From Nevskiales bacterium (lineage in GTDB: Bacteria > Pseudomonadota > Gammaproteobacteria > Nevskiales > Nevskiaceae), in NCBI GenBank assembly GCA_028698335.1, contig JAQVDP010000004.1, positions 62,001-126,000 of the forward strand: a stretch of DNA of 64,000 nucleotides, given 5' to 3'. Made by a program: the position numbers and the translations under genes. The notes under the pieces are model-generated. The model was not told where the DNA came from and did no database searches. It saw only the letters and a list, made by a program, of their open reading frames with translations. This document shows, piece after piece, positions 7,601 to 14,285 of the stretch; the stretch's first letter is position 1; each line of letters opens with the position of its first letter.

Positions 7601-7814
7601 GGCCAGCGGCGCGGGCGCGGAGGCGCGCCGCATTCTCGGTGTCGTGGTGTTCTTCGGCGTTGCGTTTTCGGCGCTGCTGACGCTTTACGTCGTGCCCGCC
7701 TTCTACGATCTGATGGCACGCGGAACCGGTTCGCCCGAACGCAATGCCCGCAGACTGCAACTGGCCGAGCGCGCGATGTCGCGGCGGAGCGAGGACTCCG
7801 ATGTGGCTCAGTGA
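4686..7814 (+). CDS. RND (HAE1-type) efflux pump permease
   Basis: A 1042-residue inner-membrane proton/drug antiporter of the AcrB/MexB superfamily. It has the usual N-terminus (WLTDTSVRRPVLATVIN), a large porter domain after TM1, the proton-relay aspartates in VVDDAIVMTEN (about 400-403), and a second half repeating the fold with AAKNGILIVEF near residue 920 carrying the TM10 lysine. Length is normal. Start is GTG at 4686 with no clear Shine-Dalgarno, and the upstream DNA is pseudogene remnant, so its original promoter may have been lost. No adaptor or TolC gene is adjacent; an orphan adaptor lies at 12319. The 3' end overlaps pspF by seven bases, convergently. Confidence 0.95.
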   Translation: MWLTDTSVRRPVLATVINFLLVVFGLFGLASTSVREYPDIDPPIVSIRTDYPGATAAIVETQITQLIEDRIAGIEGVKRINSSSSEGSSRITIEFELSRDIDAAANDVRDRVSRVLGNLPDQADPPEVSKADSDARAIMWLVLSSDRMSRLELTDYADRYLQDRFATLDGVSEIRLGGARRYAMRIWLDREAMAGRGLTAADIENALRSQNIERPAGRIESMRREFTLRTTRPYSSVADFSELVVATGGDGFPVRLGQVARIEIGAEDERGDFRANGAPTQGLGIIKQSKANTLAVAQAVRAEVAALATQLPTGMKLEVNYDSSDFVAASMREVSMSLLYAAAAVVAVIFVFLGSARAALVPAVTVPISLIASFILVYAFGFSINILTLLALVLAIGLVVDDAIVMTENIHRRLTLGEPPLLAAYRGAREVGFAVVATTVVLIAVFTPIAFLEGSVGRLFREFSLALAAAVACSSIVALTLSPVLASLLLRSHEREGSFADRVNRAIEHVTGVYRRSLEQVLRARWVPVVALLGLTGALTLLLVELHSELTPTEDRGGFYVRVTTPEGASFDYTMEVMDTLEAQLLEHVGGGEVERVLARVPGFGSASEVNSGIMIVTLAPWQARTRSALAISADIERQIGDIPGARVVIQQRSGLGQRAGQPVQIVIGGPDYDTLAAWRDRILDRIARDNPRLLRPDSDYKETKPEIELRVDTDRAADLGISVAAIAQALETFFSGRRVTTYQDRGEEYDVILQAPPEDRRTPDALNGAYVRTGSGELTDLSNVLTRTETAGAPAYLRVDRLRAITITAGLEAGYPLGDALAYLESVVREELPASARLSYAGESLEFKESGRALWLSFLMALLIVYLVLAAQFESFVHPLVILTTVPLALFGALFGLYVLGMTLNIYSQIGLVMLVGLAAKNGILIVEFANQRRDAGLAFRDALVDAAAVRLRPVLMTTLSTLAGAVPLMLASGAGAEARRILGVVVFFGVAFSALLTLYVVPAFYDLMARGTGSPERNARRLQLAERAMSRRSEDSDVAQ

Positions 7815-8854
7815 TCCTGCTCGTTGCCGGTCAACTGATACTTGCGCAGCAGGCCGCGCAGCTGGTGATAGGTCAGACCGAGCAGTTCAGCCGCGCGCTT
7901 CTGGTTGTAGCGGGATTCCTCCAGCGCACGGTTGAGCAGGCCGGTCTCATACTCGGCGACGATCCGGGGAAAATCGACCGGCAGCCTGAACGCCTCGGCC
8001 GCTGTCTGATCGGGCTCCACCGTCGGCTCGGTGGAGGGGCGCTCCGTGTCACGGGTGTGTGTCTGCGGCCGGTACGGCGAGGCGAAGGGGTCGAACTCGA
8101 CCTCCTCGACCACCTGACGCGCGTGCTCCAGCCGGTATACAGCGCGCTCGACCACGTTGCGCAACTCGCGCACGTTGCCGGGCCAATGGTAGGTCTCCAG
8201 CGCCGCCGCGGCCGCGGGCGAGAAGCCGGCGAAATACTCGCGTTCGAGTTCGACCGCCATGCCTTCGGCGAAGCGCTGTGCCAGCAGCAGGATGTCCTCC
8301 CGACGTTCCCGCAGGGGGGGGACGGTCAGCACGTCGAATGAGAGCCGATCGAGCAGATCCTCCCTGAACTCGCCGCGGCGGGCCAGATCCGGCAGATCGA
8401 CATTGGCGGCGCCGACCAGACGGACATCGACCTTGATCGTCTCGCTCGAGCCGACGCGCTCGAATTCGCCGTATTCGATCACGCGCAGCAGCTTCTCCTG
8501 CAGACGCATCGACATCGAGGCGAGTTCGTCCAGAAAGATTGTGCCGCCGTTGGCGAGCTCGAAGCGCCCCACCCGTGGCCGCGACGCTCCGGTGAACGCG
8601 CCGGCGACGTGCCCGAACAGTTCCGACTCGAGCAGTTCCTCGTTGAGCGCGGCGCAGTTGAACTTCACGTAGGGGCGTGCCCAGCGTTCGGACAGATAGT
8701 GCATGCGCGCCGCGATCAGCTCCTTGCCCGAGCCGCGTTCGCCGATGATCAGTACCGGTTTGTTCAGCGGCGCGACGCGCGACACGCGCTCGAGAACGGC
8801 CAGGAAGTTGTCGGACTGGCCGATGATCGGGTCCGGGGAGCTGCGAGTGTCCAT
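7808..8854 (-). CDS. pspF: PspF, sigma-54 activator of the psp operon
   Basis: A 348-residue sigma-54-dependent activator without a receiver domain, as expected of PspF, which is held inactive by PspA until envelope stress. The AAA+ domain fills residues 10-250 with Walker A GERGSGKE (38-45), the sigma-54-contacting GAFTGA loop (85-90) and Walker B TIFLDEL. The C-terminus has a Fis-type HTH (RAAELLGLTYHQLRGLLRKY). A linker of ~60 residues before the HTH is rich in Thr, Pro and Glu. It is divergent from the psp operon, with a clear sigma-54 promoter in the shared region. Confidence 0.95.
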   Translation of the reverse strand: MDTRSSPDPIIGQSDNFLAVLERVSRVAPLNKPVLIIGERGSGKELIAARMHYLSERWARPYVKFNCAALNEELLESELFGHVAGAFTGASRPRVGRFELANGGTIFLDELASMSMRLQEKLLRVIEYGEFERVGSSETIKVDVRLVGAANVDLPDLARRGEFREDLLDRLSFDVLTVPPLRERREDILLLAQRFAEGMAVELEREYFAGFSPAAAAALETYHWPGNVRELRNVVERAVYRLEHARQVVEEVEFDPFASPYRPQTHTRDTERPSTEPTVEPDQTAAEAFRLPVDFPRIVAEYETGLLNRALEESRYNQKRAAELLGLTYHQLRGLLRKYQLTGNEQDH

Positions 8855-8934
8855 TGGCGAATTCTGCTACGCGGTAGCCAAATTTGCCATGTTTTCGGGG
8901 AAATGCCGTCCAGGCATCGAGGAAATCCACAGCC

Positions 8935-8961
8935 TTGAAATAAGTTTGTTTTTTATTTCAA
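8935..8961. promoter_or_regulatory. Candidate PspF upstream activating sequence
   Basis: A perfect 9-bp inverted repeat (TTGAAATAA / TTATTTCAA, nine-base spacer) sits in the AT-rich middle of the pspF-psp intergenic region, about 25-50 bases before the -24 element. Its position and symmetry fit a PspF-binding enhancer. Binding is inferred. Confidence 0.55.
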
Positions 8962-8983
8962 TGTGTTAGAAGAACATTGCGAC

Positions 8984-9000
8984 TTGGCACGGTGCTGGCA
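8984..9000 (+). promoter_or_regulatory. Sigma-54 promoter of the psp operon
   Basis: TTGGCACG, four bases, then TGGCA matches the -24/-12 consensus (TTGGCACG-N4-TTGCA) with one mismatch. The invariant GG (8986-8987) and GC (8998-8999) are 12 bases apart. Transcription should start near 9011, ahead of the gene at 9049. Confidence 0.85.
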
Positions 9001-9048
9001 ACAGATGGATCAAGACCACCGGACGCGAACCTACGAGGAGCCCCCCCA

Positions 9049-9339
9049 ATGCATACCGCCAAGAACAACAAGCTGCTGCAGAGTGCCGCGATTGCCGCAG
9101 TCCTGATGGGCATCAGCTTCGGCGCCCAGGCGCAGACCTCGCTTTCGAGCCGCATCGCCACCGGCGTCGGCCAGGCGATCGCCGCCCAGGGCAATGCCGC
9201 TCTGACGCAGATCCGTGACGAACTGCGCAAGAGCTTCGAGGACGCCCTTGAACCCCTGCTTCCGGAGCATGACAACGGCGCCAGCGCAGCGGCCACCCCG
9301 GACACCGAAACCGCCGAACACCCGCGCGCCAAGCTCTGA
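9049..9339 (+). CDS. Small secreted protein, first gene of the psp operon
   Basis: A 96-residue protein of unknown family. Residues 1-28 form a signal peptide (lysines, then SAAIAAVLMGISFGAQA), with cleavage expected after AQA. The mature part is mostly predicted amphipathic helix (GVGQAIAAQGNAALTQIRDE) with an acidic, Ala/Thr-rich tail. The ATG follows a GAGGAG Shine-Dalgarno and lies 38 bases after the inferred sigma-54 transcript start, so this is the first gene switched on by PspF. It is not one of the classical Psp proteins. A periplasmic role in envelope stress is suggested by context only. Confidence 0.8.
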   Translation: MHTAKNNKLLQSAAIAAVLMGISFGAQAQTSLSSRIATGVGQAIAAQGNAALTQIRDELRKSFEDALEPLLPEHDNGASAAATPDTETAEHPRAKL

Positions 9340-9391
9340 CCGGCCGCACGGCGACACGATTCAAGATAAGCGTTATTCAGGAGTAAGGACC

Positions 9392-10081
9392 ATGGGCATC
9401 TTTTCCCGTATCAGCGACGTCGTCAATTCCAACATCCACGCCATGCTCGACAAGGCGGAGGACCCGGAAAAGATGGTGCGCCTGATCATCCAGGAGATGG
9501 AGGACACGCTGGTCGAGGTACGCTCGACCGCCGTCCGGACGCTTGCGCGCAAGAAGGAGTTGCAGCGGACCGTCGCCCACCTCCAGACGGAGGCCGACGA
9601 CTGGCAGCGCAAGGCCGAGCTGGCCATCACCAAGGACCGCGAGGATCTGGCACGCGGGGCCCTGGCCGCACGCCAGCGGGTGCTCGATCACATCGCCGGC
9701 GTCGAGCAGGAGCTGACGCACGTCGAGGAAGAGGTCCGCAAGCTGGATGACGACACCAGCAAGCTCAAGGCGAAGCTGGCCGACGCGCGCCAGCGCCAGA
9801 AGACCATCATCCTGCGCCAGCAGTCGGTGGCCTCGCGGCTCAAGGTCAAGACCCAGATCAACGACCGCAAGATGAGCGATGCGATGGCGCGCATGGAGCA
9901 GTACGAGGGCAAGATCGACCGCATGGAAGCGGAAGTCGAGGCCTACGATCTCGGCAGCCGCAGCATCGCCGACGAGTTCGCGCAGCTCGAAGCCGACGAC
10001 AAGGTCGAGGCGGAACTGGCAAAATTGCGTGAAAAGGTCGGCAAGCCGTCCACCGGCGGACCGACCTCCGACAACGGTTAA
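9392..10081 (+). CDS. pspA: Phage shock protein PspA
   Basis: A 229-residue PspA/IM30-family coiled-coil protein. The N-terminal amphipathic helix (MGIFSRISDVVNSNIHAML) binds membranes, and long helices follow (residues 25-220) that build ESCRT-III-like assemblies. PspA both inhibits PspF and supports damaged inner membrane. The ATG at 9392 has a GGAG Shine-Dalgarno; an upstream in-frame extension overlaps the preceding gene and is not real. The length matches E. coli PspA closely. It is second in the operon, followed after 16 bases by pspB. Confidence 0.95.
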   Translation: MGIFSRISDVVNSNIHAMLDKAEDPEKMVRLIIQEMEDTLVEVRSTAVRTLARKKELQRTVAHLQTEADDWQRKAELAITKDREDLARGALAARQRVLDHIAGVEQELTHVEEEVRKLDDDTSKLKAKLADARQRQKTIILRQQSVASRLKVKTQINDRKMSDAMARMEQYEGKIDRMEAEVEAYDLGSRSIADEFAQLEADDKVEAELAKLREKVGKPSTGGPTSDNG

Positions 10082-10097
10082 GTCCAGGGAGCCTTGA

Positions 10098-10346
10098 ATG
10101 GGAGACTATGTCGCCCTCGTCAGCGTCATCATGCCGTTCGCGTTCGTCATCGCGCTGGTGGGCATGATCCTGCACTTCAAGGACCGCAGGCGCGCCCATG
10201 AAGCGATGATGGCGCAGGCAACGGGGAACCGAGAAGAGGAACTGCTCGCGATCGCGGACCGCATGGAACGCCGGATCGATGCGCTCGAACAGATCCTCGA
10301 CGCCGAATCACCCGGCTGGAGAAAGAAATACCATGAGCATTCGTAA
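10098..10346 (+). CDS. pspB: Phage shock protein PspB
   Basis: An 82-residue inner-membrane protein. The N-terminal transmembrane helix (VSVIMPFAFVIALVGMIL) is followed by a basic cytoplasmic region and a helix ending in RMERRIDALEQILD. PspB with PspC senses membrane stress and draws PspA away from PspF. Size and architecture fit the family, and the position between pspA and pspC is canonical. Its last 14 bases overlap the pspC start. Confidence 0.93.
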   Translation: MGDYVALVSVIMPFAFVIALVGMILHFKDRRRAHEAMMAQATGNREEELLAIADRMERRIDALEQILDAESPGWRKKYHEHS

Positions 10347-10740
10347 GCGCATCCGCTCCGGCGGGATCTTCTCGCGCCTGCACCGCTACCCGCGCGAAGG
10401 CTGGGTGGCCGGCGTCTGTCAGGGGCTTGCCGAGTTCTTCGACTGGAACGTCAAGCTGATCCGCGTGCTGTTCATCCTCTCCTTCATCGTCAGCGGGTTC
10501 TTTCCGGTCGGCGTGATCTATCTGATCCTCTGGTATCTGATGGAGAACGGCGACGACGCCGAGGCGCGCGAGGCCCCTCGCCCGCGGCCCCGGCGGCACG
10601 CAGAGGCCGCCCGCCCCGTCGGCCCGAACGAGTTGAAGCTGCGGTTCTCGCGACTCGAGCACCGCCTGCGCGACCTCGAAGCCTGCGTGACCAGCGGTGA
10701 CTTCGAACTGCGCCGCGAATTCCGCAAACTGGAAAGCTGA
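10333..10740 (+). CDS. pspC: Phage shock protein PspC
   Basis: A 135-residue membrane protein with the PspC domain: PREGWVAGVCQGLAEFFDWN, then a hydrophobic segment (LIRVLFILSFIVSGFFPVG and the following residues). The C-terminal half is charged with a short helix (LKLRFSRLEHRLRDLE) that probably contacts PspA. ATG at 10333 lies inside the end of pspB, so the two are translationally coupled. It is the last gene of the operon; a GC-rich hairpin follows. Confidence 0.93.
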   Translation: MSIRKRIRSGGIFSRLHRYPREGWVAGVCQGLAEFFDWNVKLIRVLFILSFIVSGFFPVGVIYLILWYLMENGDDAEAREAPRPRPRRHAEAARPVGPNELKLRFSRLEHRLRDLEACVTSGDFELRREFRKLES

Positions 10741-10753
10741 TTGACCCGGCAGG

Positions 10754-10779
10754 GCGCCGGTCCCGAAGCGGTCCGGCGC
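10754..10779. terminator. GC-rich hairpin after pspC
   Basis: GCGCCGG and CCGGCGC arms separated by 12 bases lie between the convergent ends of pspC and the HD-type gene. There is no T-tract, so termination strength is uncertain. Confidence 0.4.
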
Positions 10780-11426
10780 TAACCGAACCCGCTCACCAGC
10801 ACGACCCCCGACATCCGCCGCAGCGAGCGCTGAAGATTGGCCCGTGCCTGGGTCTCGAAACGCTGTTTGAACCAGTCCGTGTAGTAGATGCGCGGGCGTT
10901 CGAGCAGATCGCGGATCGCCTTCTTGCGCATGCTCTGATAAAGCGACTGCGGCACGTGCCGGTATTCCTGGCGCAGCTGGCGCTCGTATTCGGCATAGCG
11001 CGCCGGACGCGATCCCAGAATCGCCAGGACCATGTCGGCCATCACCGCCTCCTCCTCGCAGGCCGGTTCCGCCTCCGGCGCGGTTGCCAGCACCAGGTCG
11101 TAGACCCGCTCGACGAGTGCCGCCGATGCGCCGGCCACGGTGAGCACGGTGCGGGCCCATTCGGCGCTGCGCAACTCGTTGTCGGCACGACGCACGTCGT
11201 AGTGCGCGTCGTGAAACCAGATCGCCAGTTCGATTTCCTGCGGTCGCGCCAGCATCGGCCGGATCTGCTCGAACAGATCCAGACATTCGCTGACATGATG
11301 AAGCGTGTGATACGCCCGGCTCGGCTCGCTGTAGTGGCGGCGCAACTCGGCATGGACCTCCGGATCCCCGGCCAGTCCGAGTTCCTCGAAAATCTGTTTC
11401 CAGCGCGCCAGATTGCTCACGTTCAC
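10779..11426 (-). CDS. HD-like predicted metal-dependent hydrolase
   Basis: A 215-residue protein of the group often annotated as predicted metal-dependent HD-superfamily phosphohydrolase (NMDA-receptor-like misnomer). Histidines in YHTLHH (39-44) and the HD pair in WFHDAHYD (72-73) form the metal site. The remainder is helical. The substrate is unknown for the family. I chose the GTG at 11426; a second GTG lies two codons inside. Readable frame further upstream is low-complexity and overlaps the divergent TetR promoter region, so it was excluded. Confidence 0.8.
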   Translation of the reverse strand: MNVSNLARWKQIFEELGLAGDPEVHAELRRHYSEPSRAYHTLHHVSECLDLFEQIRPMLARPQEIELAIWFHDAHYDVRRADNELRSAEWARTVLTVAGASAALVERVYDLVLATAPEAEPACEEEAVMADMVLAILGSRPARYAEYERQLRQEYRHVPQSLYQSMRKKAIRDLLERPRIYYTDWFKQRFETQARANLQRSLRRMSGVVLVSGFG

Positions 11427-11623
11427 CGATCCGTACGGCCATCGACCCGCCCCGGCCGTGCAGCCGGAGCCCTCAATCGATGCTATCGGCCGTATGCCCG
11501 CTTTCCTGAATGCACTCGACAGACGTTGCCCCGCGGGCGTTTGACGGTGCAAGCGTCTGCCGAATCGGTCACAATCTGGCGCCGATTCAGCGGCATCCGA
11601 ATTCAAGAGCCGTCCAGACCGTA

Positions 11624-12259
11624 ATGCCCCGCAAACCCGCACACGAGCAGTTCGACACCCTCAAAGTCATCGGTGATCACGCATTCGAACTGTTCGGGCG
11701 ATACGGATACGAGGGCGTCTCGATCGGTGATATCGCCAAGGCGACGCGGCTCTCCAAGGGCGCGCTCTACTGGCACTTCAAGGGCAAGGAAGAGCTCTAT
11801 CTGGATTGTCAGCGTCGTCTGCACGCGCTCTTCAACGACTACATCTTCGACCCGATGCGCAACGAGGACGATCCGGTCCGCGCCGTCCTGGGATTGTTCA
11901 CCGGTCTCGAACGTCTGCTGCAGGATCCCCGCGTCGAAAAAGGCGTCGCCGGGTACTGGCTGATTCCGTCGCGTCCTGATACTTCGGCGCTGATCGAGGC
12001 GCAGCGGAAGTTCGAAACACGCTCGATCGAGGCGCTGCGCAACGCCCTGCAGCGCGGCATGGATGCCGGTATGGTGGACTTCGCCGGTGATCTCGAAGCC
12101 CTCGCGCGTGCCGTGATCTCGCTGGTGGAGGCCTGTGTGTTGCCGCTGCGTCACCGCAGCCCCGCGGAAGTGCGTGGCGAACTGTCGGTCCTTGCGCGGA
12201 CGCTGTTCCGCGCCTACGCCAACACCGACGAGGTGGTTCGCCTCGCCGAGCAGTTCTGA
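11624..12259 (+). CDS. TetR-family repressor
   Basis: A 211-residue TetR/AcrR-type regulator. The N-terminal HTH is clear (residues 31-55: GVSIGDIAKATRLSKGALYW, HFKGKEELY); the C-terminal helices form the ligand pocket. ATG at 11624 gives the usual length. The next gene, 59 bases downstream on the same strand, is an RND/MFP adaptor, so it most likely represses efflux in response to a hydrophobic ligand. I found no clear operator upstream. Confidence 0.9.
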   Translation: MPRKPAHEQFDTLKVIGDHAFELFGRYGYEGVSIGDIAKATRLSKGALYWHFKGKEELYLDCQRRLHALFNDYIFDPMRNEDDPVRAVLGLFTGLERLLQDPRVEKGVAGYWLIPSRPDTSALIEAQRKFETRSIEALRNALQRGMDAGMVDFAGDLEALARAVISLVEACVLPLRHRSPAEVRGELSVLARTLFRAYANTDEVVRLAEQF

Positions 12260-12318
12260 CGGACCCGATTCCGCCGCGGTGCAGCGTGCTGCGGCCAAAC
12301 CGCATCCAAGGTTGATCG

Positions 12319-13371
12319 ATGAAATTCAGCGCTCCCTGGACCCTGACGATCCTGCTGCCGCTGCTGCTGGGTGCATGCAGCGGTCAGTCGCCGCCGGCCC
12401 CCGCCGGGGCGCCACAGGACGCAGTCGCGGTGGAGGTGCAACTGGCCGAAACGACCACGCTGCCCCGCACGGTCGATGCCGTTGGCAGTATCGAGGCCGG
12501 TGAATCCGTGGTGATCCGGCCCGAAGTCGCCGGACGCATCGTCGACATCGCGTTCGAGGAGGGAGAAACGGTTCCTCGCGGGCAGCTTCTGTTCAGGCTC
12601 GACGATGCCATCCAGCGGGCCGAGCTGGCGCAGGCGCGCGCCGACCTCGCCCTGGCGGACAGCACCCATCGCCGCGCGACCCGGCTGCGCTCCGAGAAAC
12701 TCGCGTCGCAGGCCGATGCCGACACGGCGGCGGCCGCGCTCGAAGTGGCCGCCGCTGCGGTACAGCTGGCACAGGCGCGCCTCGACAAGACCCTGATCCG
12801 AGCGCCGTTTGCCGGCGTCGCCGGGTTGCGTGCGGTCAGCCCCGGCGCCTACGTCGAGGCCGGCGACGATCTGGTCCGGATCGAGTCGGTTGATCCGCTG
12901 CGGGTGGTTTTCCGTATTGCCGAAGCGCAGGCGTCCCGGATCGCGATTGGCCAGACCGTGCAGCTGCGAGTCGACGGACACGAGCAGCCGTTCGTCGCCA
13001 CGGTCGCGGCGATCGATGCACGCGTGTCCGCCGAAACCCGGTCGCTGACGCTCAAGGCGCGGCTCGCCAATCCGGACGGTGCGCTGCGGCCAGGCCAGTT
13101 CGCTCGCGTGCGGTTGCAAACCGGCGCCCCGAGTCCCACGGTGACGGTTTCCGAGGATGCGGTCTTCCCGCGCGGCGATGGGCAGTACGCCTACGTTGTC
13201 GAAGGCGGTCGTGCGGTTGAACGCGAGGTGAGCCTCGGGCAGCGGATCGCCGGTCGCGTGGAAATCCGGTCCGGCATCCGCGCCGGTGAGCCGGTCGTCA
13301 CATCGGGGTTGCAACGGATCTCCAACGGTGCGCCTGTCGTCACGTCGCCGGCCCGGTCCGACGACGGCTAG
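12319..13371 (+). CDS. RND efflux periplasmic adaptor (MFP) lipoprotein
   Basis: A 350-residue membrane-fusion protein of the AcrA/MexA type. Its signal peptide ends in LLLGAC (lipid-modified Cys20). The lipoyl-like half-motifs flank a short coiled coil (residues ~95-160: [11 protein letters not shown] to [20 protein letters not shown]), then come the beta-barrel and membrane-proximal domains. Such adaptors bridge an RND pump to TolC. No pump follows; the nearest RND permease lies upstream at 4686 and lacks an adaptor, so they may work together. It is coupled to the TetR gene just upstream. Confidence 0.93.
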   Translation: MKFSAPWTLTILLPLLLGACSGQSPPAPAGAPQDAVAVEVQLAETTTLPRTVDAVGSIEAGESVVIRPEVAGRIVDIAFEEGETVPRGQLLFRLDDAIQRAELAQARADLALADSTHRRATRLRSEKLASQADADTAAAALEVAAAAVQLAQARLDKTLIRAPFAGVAGLRAVSPGAYVEAGDDLVRIESVDPLRVVFRIAEAQASRIAIGQTVQLRVDGHEQPFVATVAAIDARVSAETRSLTLKARLANPDGALRPGQFARVRLQTGAPSPTVTVSEDAVFPRGDGQYAYVVEGGRAVEREVSLGQRIAGRVEIRSGIRAGEPVVTSGLQRISNGAPVVTSPARSDDG

Positions 13372-13414
13372 ATCGGTTTCGCCATCAAGCCAGCAATCGA
13401 GAAGGAGCAGCAGC

Positions 13415-14227
13415 ATGTCCATGGACGTCATCGACTATCGGATCTACGGCACCGACATGCAGTTCGTCGAAATCGAACTGGACCCTGACGAGGCCGCCGT
13501 CGGCGAGGCCGGCGCCATGATGTTCATGGAAGACGGCATCGTCATGGACACCGTCTTCGGCGACGGCTCGGCCGCGCAGCAGGGGATCTGGGGCAAGCTC
13601 GTGGGCGCGGGCAAGCGTCTGGTGACCGGAGAGTCGCTGTTCACGACCGTGTTCCAGAACAAGGGCAGCGGCAAACGCAAGGTCGCCTTCGCAGCCCCCT
13701 ACCCCGGCACCCTGTTGCCGGTGCAGCTGAGCAGCGTCGGCGGCACCCTGCTGTGCCAAAAGGATTCGTTCCTCTGCGCGGCCAAGGGTGTGAGCCTCGG
13801 CATCGCATTCCAGAAAAGGCTGGGTGCCGGGCTGTTCGGCGGTGAAGGGTTCATCCTGCAGAAGCTCGAGGGCGACGGGTATGCGTTCGTGCATGCGGGC
13901 GGAACGTTGTACGAGCGCGAGCTTGCCGCAGGCGAGGTCATGCGCATCGACACCGGCTGTATCGTCGCTTTCGAGCCATCGGTGCAGTTCGACATCGAAT
14001 ATGTCGGCAAACTCAAATCGGCGCTGTTTGCCGGCGAAGGGCTGTTCTACGCAACACTGCGCGGCCCCGGCCGGATCTGGCTGCAGTCGCTGCCGCTGTC
14101 GCGGATGGCCAATCGCATCCTGATGGCCGCGCCGGCCCTGGGCGGCAGCTCGCGTGGCGAAGGCAGCGTGGTTCCGGGCGTCGCGGCTGGCGGACTGCTC
14201 GGTGGACTGCTCGGCGACAACGACTGA
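13415..14227 (+). CDS. TIGR00266/AIM24-family protein
   Basis: A 270-residue protein of the TIGR00266 family (AIM24-like, TRAP-like beta fold). It is rich in Gly and beta strands, with typical segments [40 protein letters not shown] and [13 protein letters not shown]. The C-terminus is Gly-rich ([16 protein letters not shown]). Bacterial function is not established. ATG at 13415 has a GAAGGAG Shine-Dalgarno. It begins 43 bases after the adaptor gene, on the same strand, and precedes the MMPL transporter. Confidence 0.88.
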   Translation: MSMDVIDYRIYGTDMQFVEIELDPDEAAVGEAGAMMFMEDGIVMDTVFGDGSAAQQGIWGKLVGAGKRLVTGESLFTTVFQNKGSGKRKVAFAAPYPGTLLPVQLSSVGGTLLCQKDSFLCAAKGVSLGIAFQKRLGAGLFGGEGFILQKLEGDGYAFVHAGGTLYERELAAGEVMRIDTGCIVAFEPSVQFDIEYVGKLKSALFAGEGLFYATLRGPGRIWLQSLPLSRMANRILMAAPALGGSSRGEGSVVPGVAAGGLLGGLLGDND

Positions 14228-14285
14228 ACGCCCGCTTCGGTGGTGAACGCGAGTCGTCGCGCCGGATGACTTCACGTCGCGCATC

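Noticed and set aside
6177-7760. Antisense open frame of over 500 codons opposite the RND pump
   Set aside because: Gln/Arg/Gly-rich mirror of the pump's codon bias with no start signal or family.
11530-11623. Operator for the TetR gene at 11624
   Set aside because: Only four-base inverted repeats are visible; nothing comparable with the palindrome at 33533.
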